From: Legionella sp.
GTDB lineage: Bacteria > Pseudomonadota > Gammaproteobacteria > Legionellales > Legionellaceae
Length of the DNA: 64,000 nt
Assembly: GCA_031291095.1 (NCBI GenBank)
Contig: JARLJR010000008.1
Coordinates: 125,375-189,374, forward strand
Direction of reading: 5' to 3'
Part shown: positions 17,616-25,488 of the stretch, one piece after another
How the letters are laid out: each line of letters starts with the position of its first letter
How positions within the stretch are numbered: position 1 is the stretch's first letter
The notes under the pieces: generated by a model
What the model was told of the DNA's origin: nothing
The model's database searches: none
What the model saw: only the letters and a program-made list of their open reading frames with translations
Position numbers and translations under genes: made by a program

Positions 17616-19994
17616 ATGTTATCCAAATTACTTTTGAACGATTGGGATTCCATTATGCAAGAAAAACGTATTCGAGAAGCTATTGGTAATGTGGAAAAAT
17701 ATTTGGTGCATTCTGGTATACGCCATCATTTTGAAGAACATGGTATTTTTAGCCATATTGATCTTGAGATGGAAATCCAAAGAATTATAACCGAAAATGA
17801 AGTGGGGCAAAACACCTCTGAGCAGCCTTTGGGGCAGAAGCACAAGATTAATGTATCTGAGTGTTTAGATGCGCTTTGTTCTACGGACTATGAGACCATA
17901 GTTGAATATGCCTTTCTTGATTTGTTTAAACTAATGAATTTTACTGGCGTTTCTCAGGCAAGAATTATTGATAATGTAAGAAAATATCAACAATTAATTG
18001 GTACAGCTGAAGAAGACCTCTTAAGTTCTAAGGGACAATGTGGAGGTATTGCTTTAGCCTACATTGCTGCTGAACTCGATAAAGGGGCTCTACAAACGCC
18101 TTCGCAGTTACAATATTTTGAACAGTTTTTATCACGCATTGCACGTTGGGATGGCGAATCTGTCGCTGATGCATCCTTAAAAAATGATATGGAGTTTTTT
18201 ATAGAAAGAGTTGGTGCTCTACAGGAAGAGCAATTCAATCCTTTTCCGGTCTTTAAGGACATGCTGGGTAGTAACAATATTCTTACCAATCTGTCTTTAT
18301 CCTGGGTGCATAATCAGTATACTCTGGATTTTATTTTAAAAGAGGTATACAAAACGCAGCCACAACTAATTTATACGTCTGCTGACCATCATGCCTCGAT
18401 GATTCAACCTCTTTCCGCAAATGAAATTCTTTATTTTAATCCTAACCAGCAATTTGGCTCAATGAGATTAAAAGTTGATGATACTTTTTATGACTTATTT
18501 TGTGGGGGACTTAGCACCGGACATAGTAATACTTACATAGACAGGATGCCGCTTTCTTTGGAGTGTTTTAGTTCCAATAACCGTGAAATGAATTTAGAAA
18601 CAATTCTCGATAGGCTTATAAATATTACAATAGAACATGATTTTGATACCAGGTTATTATCTATGAGTCTAGAAGCGGCTGTTAAAATTGTCGTAAATCG
18701 GCAAGGGTCTAATGGCAGAACCGCATTGATGGAGGCTGTTATTCACGGAAATTTAGCCGAAGTAAGATTGCTTCTTAATAAATATGGTGCAGATCCTAGA
18801 CTAATTGATATCCAACACAATGATGCCTTACGGTATGCCATTATCTATGGGCACGAAGACATTGCTTTGGAAATTTTAAACCACAAAGAGATGACTAAAG
18901 TAAACAAAGCCGCAGATGGTATGACCTATTTACATTCAGCGCTTCTGCGTAAGCAACTTGATGTGGTAAATAAATTATTATTAACCGAAGATATTCAATT
19001 AAATACTCAATCAAAAGATAAAACATTTTCAGGCTTCACCCCACTTCATTTTGCGATTTTAAAAGGGCTTGATGATGTCTGTGAACGCTTAATTAATAAT
19101 GGTGATGTATTATTAAATACCGCTGAAAAAAACAGCGGAATGACGCCATTGCATTTGGCAATTGATCAGCATAATCCCAGAGTAGTTAATCTATTACTCA
19201 AACAAGAACGAGTTAATATCAATAAATGTTCGACCCAGGTTGACGAAGACCATCCACAGGGATTCAGCGCATTCGTCTATTTAGCCAAAGAGTTTAGTTA
19301 TCTTGACTCAGATGAATCCGATTATCCGGAAGCATGCAGTGCCCTTGTCGATATCTATGAACAACTCATAAAGGCTAATGCCTCCCAGGATGGGTTAACC
19401 TCAGAGGATAGGCTCTATCTATTTGTACATTTAATAAAACATGATGAACACTATGCGAATGATTTGCTACACGATATCCGTCAGGGTTTAATTACGTTAG
19501 AAAATAATGAGCTATGTATTAATTTGGTCGACTATTTAATTAGTCATGAAGATATAGAATTAAATGAGAATGATTATAATTTACTCGAGTTTTATTTAAC
19601 TTATTCCTCCGAGATTGATTTGGAGGCAATAGAGTGGTACCAACATTCTACACCACAGTTAATCTCTCGCTTGTCGGAAACAAATCAACAAAAGTTAATC
19701 GCTCTGATTTCAGAGGCACAAGCAGAGGAGCATAGCCAATCTCAATCGGTACAGCCCAACGTGCAATCACTTCGAGAAGAAAATCACAGGCCTTCTCATT
19801 TAGTGAGTCAAAGCTTTTTCCAACCGTCGCCTCCAAAAACAACGTCCTATTCGAATGTAGCTCTTCTTACACTGATTGGGTTCGCTAGTATCGGTACCAT
19901 CATGTTGCAATATCCCGCTATTCTAAATGCTTTCTTGGGGCAGCCCAATATTGAGGGGATGAACCAAAACCAGGAGGGTGGACTAGGACTTTAA
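17616..19994 (+). CDS. Ankyrin-repeat protein with a YopT-like (C58) cysteine-protease-type N-terminal domain; candidate effector
   Basis: I do not recognise the specific gene. The 792-residue product has, in order: an N-terminal helical part (1-135); a domain with SSKGQCGGIALAYIAAEL (Cys142), DHHASMIQP (His259) and LYFNPNQQFG (Asn275); about five ankyrin repeats (366-540, e.g. NGRTALMEAVIHGNLAEVRL, SGFTPLHFAILKGLDDVCE, SGMTPLHLAIDQHNPRVVNL); a helical region; and one hydrophobic segment near the end (about 752-775, NVALLTLIGFASIGTIML). In YopT the triad is Cys139, His258, Asp274; spacing here is 117 and 16 against 119 and 16. Asn replaces Asp. No signal peptide. ATG at 17616 has a weak CCAGG site; ATG 17655 is an alternative. 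The next gene is 54 bases downstream. Confidence 0.8.
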   Translation: MLSKLLLNDWDSIMQEKRIREAIGNVEKYLVHSGIRHHFEEHGIFSHIDLEMEIQRIITENEVGQNTSEQPLGQKHKINVSECLDALCSTDYETIVEYAFLDLFKLMNFTGVSQARIIDNVRKYQQLIGTAEEDLLSSKGQCGGIALAYIAAELDKGALQTPSQLQYFEQFLSRIARWDGESVADASLKNDMEFFIERVGALQEEQFNPFPVFKDMLGSNNILTNLSLSWVHNQYTLDFILKEVYKTQPQLIYTSADHHASMIQPLSANEILYFNPNQQFGSMRLKVDDTFYDLFCGGLSTGHSNTYIDRMPLSLECFSSNNREMNLETILDRLINITIEHDFDTRLLSMSLEAAVKIVVNRQGSNGRTALMEAVIHGNLAEVRLLLNKYGADPRLIDIQHNDALRYAIIYGHEDIALEILNHKEMTKVNKAADGMTYLHSALLRKQLDVVNKLLLTEDIQLNTQSKDKTFSGFTPLHFAILKGLDDVCERLINNGDVLLNTAEKNSGMTPLHLAIDQHNPRVVNLLLKQERVNINKCSTQVDEDHPQGFSAFVYLAKEFSYLDSDESDYPEACSALVDIYEQLIKANASQDGLTSEDRLYLFVHLIKHDEHYANDLLHDIRQGLITLENNELCINLVDYLISHEDIELNENDYNLLEFYLTYSSEIDLEAIEWYQHSTPQLISRLSETNQQKLIALISEAQAEEHSQSQSVQPNVQSLREENHRPSHLVSQSFFQPSPPKTTSYSNVALLTLIGFASIGTIMLQYPAILNAFLGQPNIEGMNQNQEGGLGL

Positions 19995-20048
19995 ACGATG
20001 AGGCATTGTGAAATTTTGGTCAATTTATTACAATATGGAACATATTAA

Positions 20049-20507
20049 ATGTTTATAGTGGAAAGTATGAAGTTTTTTAACGAACAGGAATGGACGCTTT
20101 CAAGTATAGAGTTAGCGTGTAATAGCAATACTCCTACAGATGACTTAGTCGCGATGTGGCTGCGACCAGGGGTCTTGGCCAATGTAATTAAGGATACAGA
20201 TGATTTAAAACAGTTTTTATCTTTTTTCCCAGCAGACCATCGCGATAAAGCGATGAACGTGATTGCTTCATGTGATACTCTGTTGGCAAATATTTTAGTT
20301 GATATCGATTCTTTCGGTTTGATTTTAAAGCATATAAAGCAAGAGTTTCACGAACGAATTCTCAATTATGTTTTTAATAACCAAGCCATTTATGAAAATA
20401 TTATTGATAAAGATAACGAAGAGGAAACTGTAAATTTAGCTAATTCTTTAGTCAACCGTTATGGTTCTGATGGGACTTTTAGGATTTATTACGTACAACC
20501 TATTTAA
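20049..20507 (+). CDS. Small protein with three imperfect helical repeats, unknown function
   Basis: The 152-residue product follows the ankyrin/C58-like gene by 54 bases and is probably co-transcribed. Start at 20049 or at ATG 20067, which has GTGGAAAG before it. I see three imperfect ~35-residue units ending in VLANVIKDTDDL, LLANILVDIDSF and IYENIIDKDNEE, with intermediate PADHRDKAMNVI and KQEFHERILNYV. Such Leu/Ile/Asp repeats of paired helices occur in many Legionella effector proteins, so it may be a second effector or an accessory to its neighbour. No signal peptide, no membrane span. Confidence 0.6.
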   Translation: MFIVESMKFFNEQEWTLSSIELACNSNTPTDDLVAMWLRPGVLANVIKDTDDLKQFLSFFPADHRDKAMNVIASCDTLLANILVDIDSFGLILKHIKQEFHERILNYVFNNQAIYENIIDKDNEEETVNLANSLVNRYGSDGTFRIYYVQPI

Positions 20508-20588
20508 ACAAAATATTTTTCTTTGAGTTAGAAATTGATATCTCTGTAGGTTGAGTTTAGTGCAGCCCACAGAGATAATTGTTTTAGA

Positions 20589-21842
20589 TTACCCTAAAAA
20601 CCAATGCAATACTTTATACGACAAGATGGTTAAGAGTGATGCGGCCGGTAATGTAAGTATCCAAGACATGAAAATATTGCGAATCACAATCAGGTTTAAT
20701 GCACCAATACCTCGCGCTAAGCCCACACCCAGTACCGCACCCACTAAAGTTTGAGTTGCTGAAACTGGAATTCCAATGCTTGTTGACACCACAACGGTTG
20801 TTGCTGCTGCTAAGGTCGCAGCAAAGGCACGGCTGGGGGTGAGGGCAGTAATCGAGCTACCTACCGTTTCAATTACTTTTCTGCCATACATCAATAAGCC
20901 CGTTACTACACCAACACAGCCCAATAAAATAATCCAGGCCGGATAATTATTGGCATCAAAAGTTTGGTGCGAATGCATCACTAAGCTATGAATAATTGTC
21001 AACGGTCCAACAGCCAATGCAACGTCATTAGAGCCATGAGCAAAAACCATAGCGCAGGCAGTAAGGGCCATGAGTACCGCAAAGTATTTCTCTACTTGAA
21101 TAAAGCGTTCTCTGCGTCTGATTCTTGGGTGTTCAGGGATACGTCGGATAATGATCATCCCAATCAAGGTAATAATGATACTGGTGGCCAAGGTTACGGC
21201 TAAATTTTGTTTAAAATTAAAATGAATACCAAAATGATGTAAGCCCTTAAATACAGTGATAAATGATAAAATTGAGCCAATTAAAAAGAGGTAAATGGGA
21301 ATATAAATTTTTGCTTTGGCCAGCGGGTTACTTTTAACAAAAATGGTCTGCTGGATGCTGATAAATAACATGTATCCAGCGATGCCTGAAATCAGAGGAG
21401 ATGTAATCCAGCTGATTGCAATACGGCTTACCTGGTCCCAATGAATGGCATCAGTGCCAAGGACAACGGCACCAAAACCTACCATCGAGCCAACTAAAGC
21501 ATTGGTAATGGATACGGGAACCCCAATATAACTGGCCAGGTTCATCCAAATAGTACAGGCTAATAAAACCCCGAGCATTCCTTCGATCAGTACTAGTGGT
21601 TGTTCAGATAATTGGCTGGTGTTGATGATCCCATCCCGCATGGTTTCTGTGACCCCAGTTCCACCGATAAAGGCTCCAGCGAATTCAAAAATAATCGCAA
21701 TGAGCATAGCCTGCCTTGCGGTTATTGCTTTTGAACCCATGGTGGTACTCATGACGTTGGCCAAGTCATTGGCCCCGACACCCCAAGTCATTAAAAAGCA
21801 AAGAATAATAGCAATACAAAGATAAACAATTGAATAATCCAT
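20589..21842 (-). CDS. pit: PiT family inorganic phosphate transporter
   Basis: Inner-membrane low-affinity phosphate/cation symporter, 417 residues from the ATG at 21842 (a TTG at 21863 overlaps the upstream stop and is not preferred). About ten membrane spans. Both inverted signature copies are present: GANDLANVMSTTMGSKAIT near the N terminus and HGSNDVALAVGPL in the second half, together with GVPVSITNALVGSMVGFG and GIPVSATQTLVGAVLGVG. It is the downstream gene of a two-gene operon with the DUF47/PhoU-like protein, a common pairing in which the latter is thought to modulate transport. Confidence 0.93.
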   Translation of the reverse strand: MDYSIVYLCIAIILCFLMTWGVGANDLANVMSTTMGSKAITARQAMLIAIIFEFAGAFIGGTGVTETMRDGIINTSQLSEQPLVLIEGMLGVLLACTIWMNLASYIGVPVSITNALVGSMVGFGAVVLGTDAIHWDQVSRIAISWITSPLISGIAGYMLFISIQQTIFVKSNPLAKAKIYIPIYLFLIGSILSFITVFKGLHHFGIHFNFKQNLAVTLATSIIITLIGMIIIRRIPEHPRIRRRERFIQVEKYFAVLMALTACAMVFAHGSNDVALAVGPLTIIHSLVMHSHQTFDANNYPAWIILLGCVGVVTGLLMYGRKVIETVGSSITALTPSRAFAATLAAATTVVVSTSIGIPVSATQTLVGAVLGVGLARGIGALNLIVIRNIFMSWILTLPAASLLTILSYKVLHWFLG

Positions 21843-21852
21843 AGGAATTTTA

Positions 21853-22524
21853 CTACCGAGCAATTAGAATTTGTAGCCGACTGCCCACTGTTTGAGCGTT
21901 ATCAGCCAAGTCATCGATCCACTGGACCACTTTATAGAGGAAGATTGTATCGATTGCCGATAAATCTTTTTCGATTTCAAAAATACGGTGTCTGACTTTT
22001 GCAAGCCGTTCATCGCTGTCATGTTCTATTTCGTAGAGGGTCATAATCATTTCTTCAACGATTTTTACTTCAGAACCTCTAAACCCCGTTTCCAGCAACT
22101 CATCCAGTTCATTAATGGCGTTACATGCTTGTTTGGAAGCATCCAAACAACGATGTAAAAAGGGCATAAATAATGATGTCAGCGCATCAGGAATTATCAT
22201 TTTTCTGCTGATGATTATATTAGCAATATCCTCTGCTTTGTTGGCTATGCTGTCTTGAGCACTAAGCAACTCAAGTAAATCAGTACGTGAGACGGGTAAG
22301 AATAAACCGGTAGGTAAATGAAGACGTAGATCTCGTTTAATGAGATCGGCTTCTTTTTCCAGAGATACTATTTTGTCTTTAATACTCGTCGCAATAGGCC
22401 AATCTTTTTTTAATACCGATTCAAAAAATGGGTATAGCTGTTTTGCACATTGATGTACTTTACGCATGTGTTGTTCTATCGGCCTTATTGGAGAAGGACC
22501 AAACATGTTAAAAATGCTACCCAT
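21853..22524 (-). CDS. DUF47 (PhoU-like) phosphate transport regulator
   Basis: All-helical cytoplasmic PhoU-like protein (TIGR00153 type), 223 residues. Visible blocks: MGSIFNMFGPSPIRPIEQHM, SIKDKIVSLEKEADLIKRDLRLHLP, PVSRTDLLELLSAQDSIANKAEDIA and HDSDERLAKVRHRIFEIE, VVQWIDDLADNAQTVGSRLQ. These match the family's E-x-x-A-D and D-x-A-D/N metal-binding repeats. The stop lies 10 bases before the pit ATG, so the genes are translated from one message. Family members are believed to regulate the adjacent PiT transporter. Confidence 0.92.
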   Translation of the reverse strand: MGSIFNMFGPSPIRPIEQHMRKVHQCAKQLYPFFESVLKKDWPIATSIKDKIVSLEKEADLIKRDLRLHLPTGLFLPVSRTDLLELLSAQDSIANKAEDIANIIISRKMIIPDALTSLFMPFLHRCLDASKQACNAINELDELLETGFRGSEVKIVEEMIMTLYEIEHDSDERLAKVRHRIFEIEKDLSAIDTIFLYKVVQWIDDLADNAQTVGSRLQILIAR

Positions 22525-22630
22525 AGTGATCTCGGTAAAAGATTTTGTTGAAGTATACCCAAACTTTTATAGGAACAAAACTATTGATTCCGGATATTGA
22601 TGCTACAATTGAAAATATTAGGTGTTTTTT

Positions 22631-22650
22631 ATGCACATTTGGATGTGCAT
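22631..22650. promoter_or_regulatory. Perfect 20-base palindrome in the leader of the secretin-like gene
   Basis: ATGCACAT-TTGG-ATGTGCAT lies 43 bases before the ATG at 22694, in the promoter or 5' leader. The size suits a dimeric repressor site or a short leader hairpin. No second copy was noticed in the window. Role is inferred. Confidence 0.35.
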
Positions 22651-22693
22651 TGCCGCTCAAAAAGAATAAATCGCGCTTACAGGGAGTTTGACA

Positions 22694-23482
22694 ATGAAAC
22701 GGGTATGGCTAATCGGCGTATTTTTTGTCGTAAATAATGTATTTGCCCAAGGATTAATTACAAAAGTTATTCAGTTGCAGTACATCCCTGCAGAAAAAGT
22801 AATTAAATTAATGGAGCCCCTGATGCCCGAAGGGGAGGCGCTTAGTGGAACTGGACAAACACTCGTTGTAAAGGTCGATGCACAAACGCTAACGCAACTC
22901 AGAACAATATTGCATCAGATAGACGTGCCCCCCGTTACTTTTAATGTTTCAGTTTATCAAGGCGACCCACAGTGGTTGAGCTCTCAGAATGATAATTCAG
23001 TAACTTACAGTACCCAGACTCAATCGCAAATGTTACAAAGCCAATCGGTTCGCGTAATGAATGGAGAGTCTGCTCTGGTTACTATGAATCAGGAGGTGCC
23101 CATTGTTACTTCTGTAGGTGCGGGTTTTTATGGCTCAGGAGTTTCTTATGAGCAGCATCAGATTAAAAATGGTATTTTGGTTCAACCGGTTTTACGTGGC
23201 TCTCAAGTAGAATTATCGGTGCGTCGCTTACGCGAACAAATGAATCCTGCTGGTGGACAACAATTTGATAATCAAAAAATAGATACTAAATTGATGGTCC
23301 CTCTTAATAAATGGGTTTCTCTAGGTAGCCCTGAAGGCGCACAACAAACAGATAATTCGTCGAGGTCTTTTTCCGCAGGCAATACCTTTGCTCAGCAATC
23401 AACGTTGTATATTAAGGTTACTATCATGGGACAAAATCCTGCTGCACCCAAGAAAAAAGCAAATGCAGCAGATACCTGGTGA
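22694..23482 (+). CDS. Mini-secretin: secretin N-domain (NolW-like) protein without a full pore domain
   Basis: The 262-residue exported protein starts at ATG 22694 (AGGGAG upstream; a TTG two codons earlier is ignored). Signal peptide VWLIGVFFVVNNVFAQ. Residues 20-90 form a secretin N1/NolW-like domain (ITKVIQLQYIPAEKVIKLMEPLMPEGEALS…QTLTQLRTILHQIDVPP). The next part resembles the proximal secretin core (VRVMNGESALVTMNQEVPIVTS, ILVQPVLRGSQVELSVRR) but is too short for a pore and looks beta-rich. No pilus or type II secretion genes are adjacent. It heads an operon-like run with algH, ruvX and pyrB (68-base gap to algH). Exact role unknown. Confidence 0.75.
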   Translation: MKRVWLIGVFFVVNNVFAQGLITKVIQLQYIPAEKVIKLMEPLMPEGEALSGTGQTLVVKVDAQTLTQLRTILHQIDVPPVTFNVSVYQGDPQWLSSQNDNSVTYSTQTQSQMLQSQSVRVMNGESALVTMNQEVPIVTSVGAGFYGSGVSYEQHQIKNGILVQPVLRGSQVELSVRRLREQMNPAGGQQFDNQKIDTKLMVPLNKWVSLGSPEGAQQTDNSSRSFSAGNTFAQQSTLYIKVTIMGQNPAAPKKKANAADTW

Positions 23483-23550
23483 TTGGTAAGTAGGCACGTT
23501 GTTTATAGTATATAATTAAAATAGACAGCTGCTCTTTATTAGGAGGCAGT

Positions 23551-24114
23551 ATGACAACAATAAACTCTTTGGCAAACCATTTGTTGATCGCGATGCCTTC
23601 ACTACACGATCCAAATTTTGAAAAAACAGTGATTTACCTTTGTGAACATCGTGAGGAAGGGTCTGTAGGGTTAATTATTAATCGTCCGATGCAATTTTCC
23701 TTATCTTTAGTTTTTGAGCAGTTAGATATTGAGCCCATACGTGTTGAGCAAAGTCATTTGCCTTTAATGTTTGGGGGACCAGTACAGCCCGAGCGCGGTT
23801 TTGTAGTGCATAAGGAGTTGGGTGAATGGCGTTCCAGTTTGTTTTTACAAGAGGACGTGACGGTAACCACGTCCAATGATATTATTCGCGCGATTGCTGA
23901 TGATAAGGGACCCAAAGATGTTTTGGTTACCTTAGGTTACAGTGGTTGGGTGGATAATCAATTGGAAAAAGAAATTTTGAATAATCTATGGCTAGTTTGT
24001 CCATACAATTCAGAGATTCTCTATGAAGTTCCTTTTGAAGATCGTTGGGAGTATGCCGGATTAACTTTAGGCATCAAAATGAATCAACTGAGTGTAAATT
24101 CTGGTCATGCCTGA
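23551..24114 (+). CDS. algH: YqgE/AlgH family protein (UPF0301)
   Basis: Soluble cytoplasmic protein of 187 residues, full length. Family blocks: LANHLLIAMPSLHDPNFEKTVIYLCEHREEGSVGLIINRPM at the N terminus, VEQSHLPLMFGGPVQPERGFVVH and VLVTLGYSGWVDNQLEKEILNNLWL. Its molecular function is not established; in Pseudomonas it was linked to alginate regulation. Preceded by AGGAGGCAGT. It overlaps ruvX by 8 bases, the common yqgE-yqgF pairing in gammaproteobacteria. Confidence 0.95.
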   Translation: MTTINSLANHLLIAMPSLHDPNFEKTVIYLCEHREEGSVGLIINRPMQFSLSLVFEQLDIEPIRVEQSHLPLMFGGPVQPERGFVVHKELGEWRSSLFLQEDVTVTTSNDIIRAIADDKGPKDVLVTLGYSGWVDNQLEKEILNNLWLVCPYNSEILYEVPFEDRWEYAGLTLGIKMNQLSVNSGHA

Positions 24115-24526
24115 TGGTGTATATTTAGCTTTTGATTTTGGGTACAAACGTATTGGTATGGCAGTGGGGCAGAGATTGACTTGCAGTGCATCACCTTTAG
24201 CTACGCTGCGCGCGCAAATGGGAATACCCGATTGGAGTGCTGTAGAAAAAGTGATTTCCCAGTGGAATCCTCAAGCATTGATTGTAGGGATTCCTACGTG
24301 TATTGATGGTAGTGCACTCTACACTACCTCCGCTGCACGCCGCTTTGCTAAACAATTACGTAAACGCTTCGCCCTGACGGTGCATTTAGTCGATGAACGG
24401 CTTTCCACTGTAGAGGCCCGCGGGCAACTATTTGAACAAGGTGGTTATCGTAAAATCAAACAAACCGAGGTGGATAGCATTGCCGCCTGTGTTATACTCG
24501 AGCAGTGGCTGCAACATCCTGAATGA
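24107..24526 (+). CDS. ruvX: Holliday-junction resolvase-like nuclease RuvX/YqgF
   Basis: RNase H-fold nuclease needed for pre-16S rRNA 5' end maturation and implicated in recombination; 139 residues. Family motifs: LAFDFGYKRIGMAVGQ (first catalytic Asp), VGIPTCIDGS, HLVDERLSTVEARGQLFE (catalytic Glu region) and EVDSIAACVILEQWL (last Asp). Overlaps algH by 8 bases and is 6 bases from pyrB, so all three are likely one transcript. Confidence 0.94.
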   Translation: MPDGVYLAFDFGYKRIGMAVGQRLTCSASPLATLRAQMGIPDWSAVEKVISQWNPQALIVGIPTCIDGSALYTTSAARRFAKQLRKRFALTVHLVDERLSTVEARGQLFEQGGYRKIKQTEVDSIAACVILEQWLQHPE

Positions 24527-24532
24527 GGTTTT

Positions 24533-25426
24533 ATGAAGCATTTTCTTGAAGTTAGTCAATTATCTCGTCAACAAATCGAATCGTTATTACAACGCGCATT
24601 TTCCTTTAAACAACAAAAGAATTATCCCTCGTACCAGCAACATACGGTAGCTAATTTATTTTATGAAAACAGCACGCGCACTCGAGTCAGTTTTGAATTA
24701 GCAGCGAATCATTTATCAATGCCAGTGATTAATTTGGACTTGCAAAGTTCCTCAGAAACTAAAGGTGAGGTGATTGAAGATACGATTAAAACACTCGCGG
24801 CGATGGGAATTAGTCATTTTGTGATTCGCCATCAGCAAGATGGCTTGCAACAAAGTTTGGCTCAGAAGTTAGGTAATGAGGTTCATATAATTAATGCCGG
24901 GGACGGCACCCATGCTCATCCAAGCCAGGCATTACTGGATATGATGACCATTCTGGAGCAAAAACCAAAATTAGAACAACTAAAAATCGCGATTTTGGGA
25001 AACATTCGTCATTCACGTGTTGCTAACTCCTTTCAATGTATGTCTAAGGCTTTAGGGGTGGGGGAGTTGGTTTTAATCGCCCCAGAGCTTTGGCAACCAC
25101 AAACCTTGCATTATGGTCGAGTCACTACAAATATTCGGGAAGGCTTAGCAGATGCGGACGTTGTGATGTGTCTGCGCGTACAACGAGAGCGCTTACTAGC
25201 CGATGATCAGATGGACTTAGAACAGTATCGCCATGACTTTGCATTAACTCAGAACAGCTTGGCTCTGGCTAAGCCTGATGTAATGGTGATGCATCCAGGA
25301 CCGATGAATCGAGGCATTGAAATTGATTCTGATATAGCTGATGGCGTTCATTCATTTATTCTGCAACAAGTTCAGAATGGGGTGCTTGCGCGCATGGCGA
25401 TTTTTGATGCGTTGATAAGCAAATAA
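24533..25426 (+). CDS. pyrB: Aspartate carbamoyltransferase catalytic subunit
   Basis: Second step of pyrimidine synthesis: carbamoyl phosphate plus aspartate to N-carbamoyl-aspartate. 297 residues. The carbamoyl-phosphate binding motif FYENSTRTRVSFE, the SSSETKGE segment, HAHPSQALLDMMTI (HPxQ), and the C-terminal MHPGPMNRGIEID are all present. Class without a fused dihydroorotase; no pyrI follows. It is the last gene of the algH-ruvX-pyrB run and is followed by a palindrome. Confidence 0.95.
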   Translation: MKHFLEVSQLSRQQIESLLQRAFSFKQQKNYPSYQQHTVANLFYENSTRTRVSFELAANHLSMPVINLDLQSSSETKGEVIEDTIKTLAAMGISHFVIRHQQDGLQQSLAQKLGNEVHIINAGDGTHAHPSQALLDMMTILEQKPKLEQLKIAILGNIRHSRVANSFQCMSKALGVGELVLIAPELWQPQTLHYGRVTTNIREGLADADVVMCLRVQRERLLADDQMDLEQYRHDFALTQNSLALAKPDVMVMHPGPMNRGIEIDSDIADGVHSFILQQVQNGVLARMAIFDALISK

Positions 25427-25438
25427 TTAAATAAGTTG

Positions 25439-25463
25439 CATGTAGGCTATGGCAGCCTACATG
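25439..25463. terminator. Bidirectional hairpin between pyrB and yifB
   Basis: CATGTAGGCT (25439-25448) pairs with AGCCTACATG (25454-25463) over a five-base loop, between two convergent stop codons (25426 and 25489). The GTAGGCT/AGCCTAC core also occurs in the 43506-43548 hairpin. Confidence 0.65.
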
Positions 25464-25488
25464 GCACAAGTGGTGATGTGAGCAGAGG

